Source of the DNA: Magnetococcales bacterium
GTDB lineage: Bacteria; Pseudomonadota; Magnetococcia; Magnetococcales; JADFYX01
Length of the DNA stretch: 6,624 nucleotides
Direction of reading: 5' to 3'
Assembly (NCBI GenBank): GCA_015232795.1
Contig: JADFYX010000137.1
Coordinates: 1 to 6,624 of the forward strand
Below, in pieces: positions 6,497 through 6,624 of this stretch. Below the pieces are notes generated by a model, which saw only the letters and a program-made list of their open reading frames with translations, was not told the origin of the DNA and ran no database searches. The first letter of the stretch is position 1. Every line of letters begins with the position of its first letter. Made by a program: the position numbers and the translations under genes.

Positions 6497-6624
6497 ATGG
6501 CCAAGATAAAATGTTTCAATTGTGAAAAAGAGATTGGTATTCAGGATAAGTTCTGCCCTTTTTGTGCAGAAGAACAAAAAATTATCCCTAATGTTAAACC
6601 TCCATCACCACAACCACTCCCCCT
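6497..6624 (+). CDS. Zinc-ribbon domain protein, partial (3' end beyond window)
   Basis: Only the first 42 codons are present and the frame is open at the window edge. Cysteines at 6, 9, 20 and 23 form two CxxC pairs (CFNC and CPFC) ten residues apart, the layout of a short zinc-ribbon that binds one structural zinc. From about residue 31 the sequence becomes proline-rich (KPPSPQPLP), which suggests a flexible linker to a further domain, perhaps a membrane or envelope segment, that is not visible. AAAGG lies 8 nt before the ATG, and a promoter with near-consensus boxes lies further upstream, so this is very likely a real gene start despite its short visible length. N-terminal zinc-ribbons of this kind occur in many unrelated bacterial proteins, so no function can be given. 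It is divergent from the peptidase gene. Confidence 0.75.
   Translation, partial: MAKIKCFNCEKEIGIQDKFCPFCAEEQKIIPNVKPPSPQPLP

Overview
The window looks like chromosomal DNA from a Gram-negative, moderately AT-rich bacterium. A lipoprotein-type zinc peptidase points to a cell with an outer membrane, and the enzyme types and a GTAGGAG-type palindrome point to Proteobacteria. I cannot name a genus. No mobile element, CRISPR array, tRNA or rRNA gene is visible.

Layout. Bases 1-329 are AT-rich and hold no convincing gene. A two-gene operon follows on the + strand: a thiamine-diphosphate enzyme of the acetolactate synthase family (330-1982) and an aldehyde dehydrogenase (1979-3379). They share an ATGA stop/start overlap. 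A long perfect palindrome (3389-3432) separates this operon from a convergent block on the - strand. Read in its own direction, that block holds an M48-type lipoprotein metallopeptidase (6229-5501), a TrpB2-type tryptophan synthase beta chain (5440-4088), and a small single-pass membrane protein with a methionine-rich coiled coil (4069-3449). The gaps are 60 and 18 nt with no clear terminator between them, so co-transcription is possible. Beyond a 267-nt divergent intergenic region, a zinc-ribbon protein starts on the + strand behind a good sigma70-like promoter and runs off the window end.

How the genes may work together. The tight coupling of the first two genes suggests a short pathway in which the ThDP enzyme makes an aldehyde from a 2-oxo acid, or releases one, and the dehydrogenase oxidises it to an acid. 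This is inference: no regulatory subunit or other branched-chain amino-acid gene is present. TrpB2 has no trpA partner here, which fits a free-standing enzyme joining indole and serine. The methionine-rich membrane protein, encoded just behind trpB2, is the least explained gene. Its methionines fall on a strict 4-3 heptad spacing, and its bulk is predicted to be periplasmic. I do not see a clearly new multi-gene system; the ThDP enzyme/ALDH pair and the Met-heptad protein are the best candidates for follow-up.
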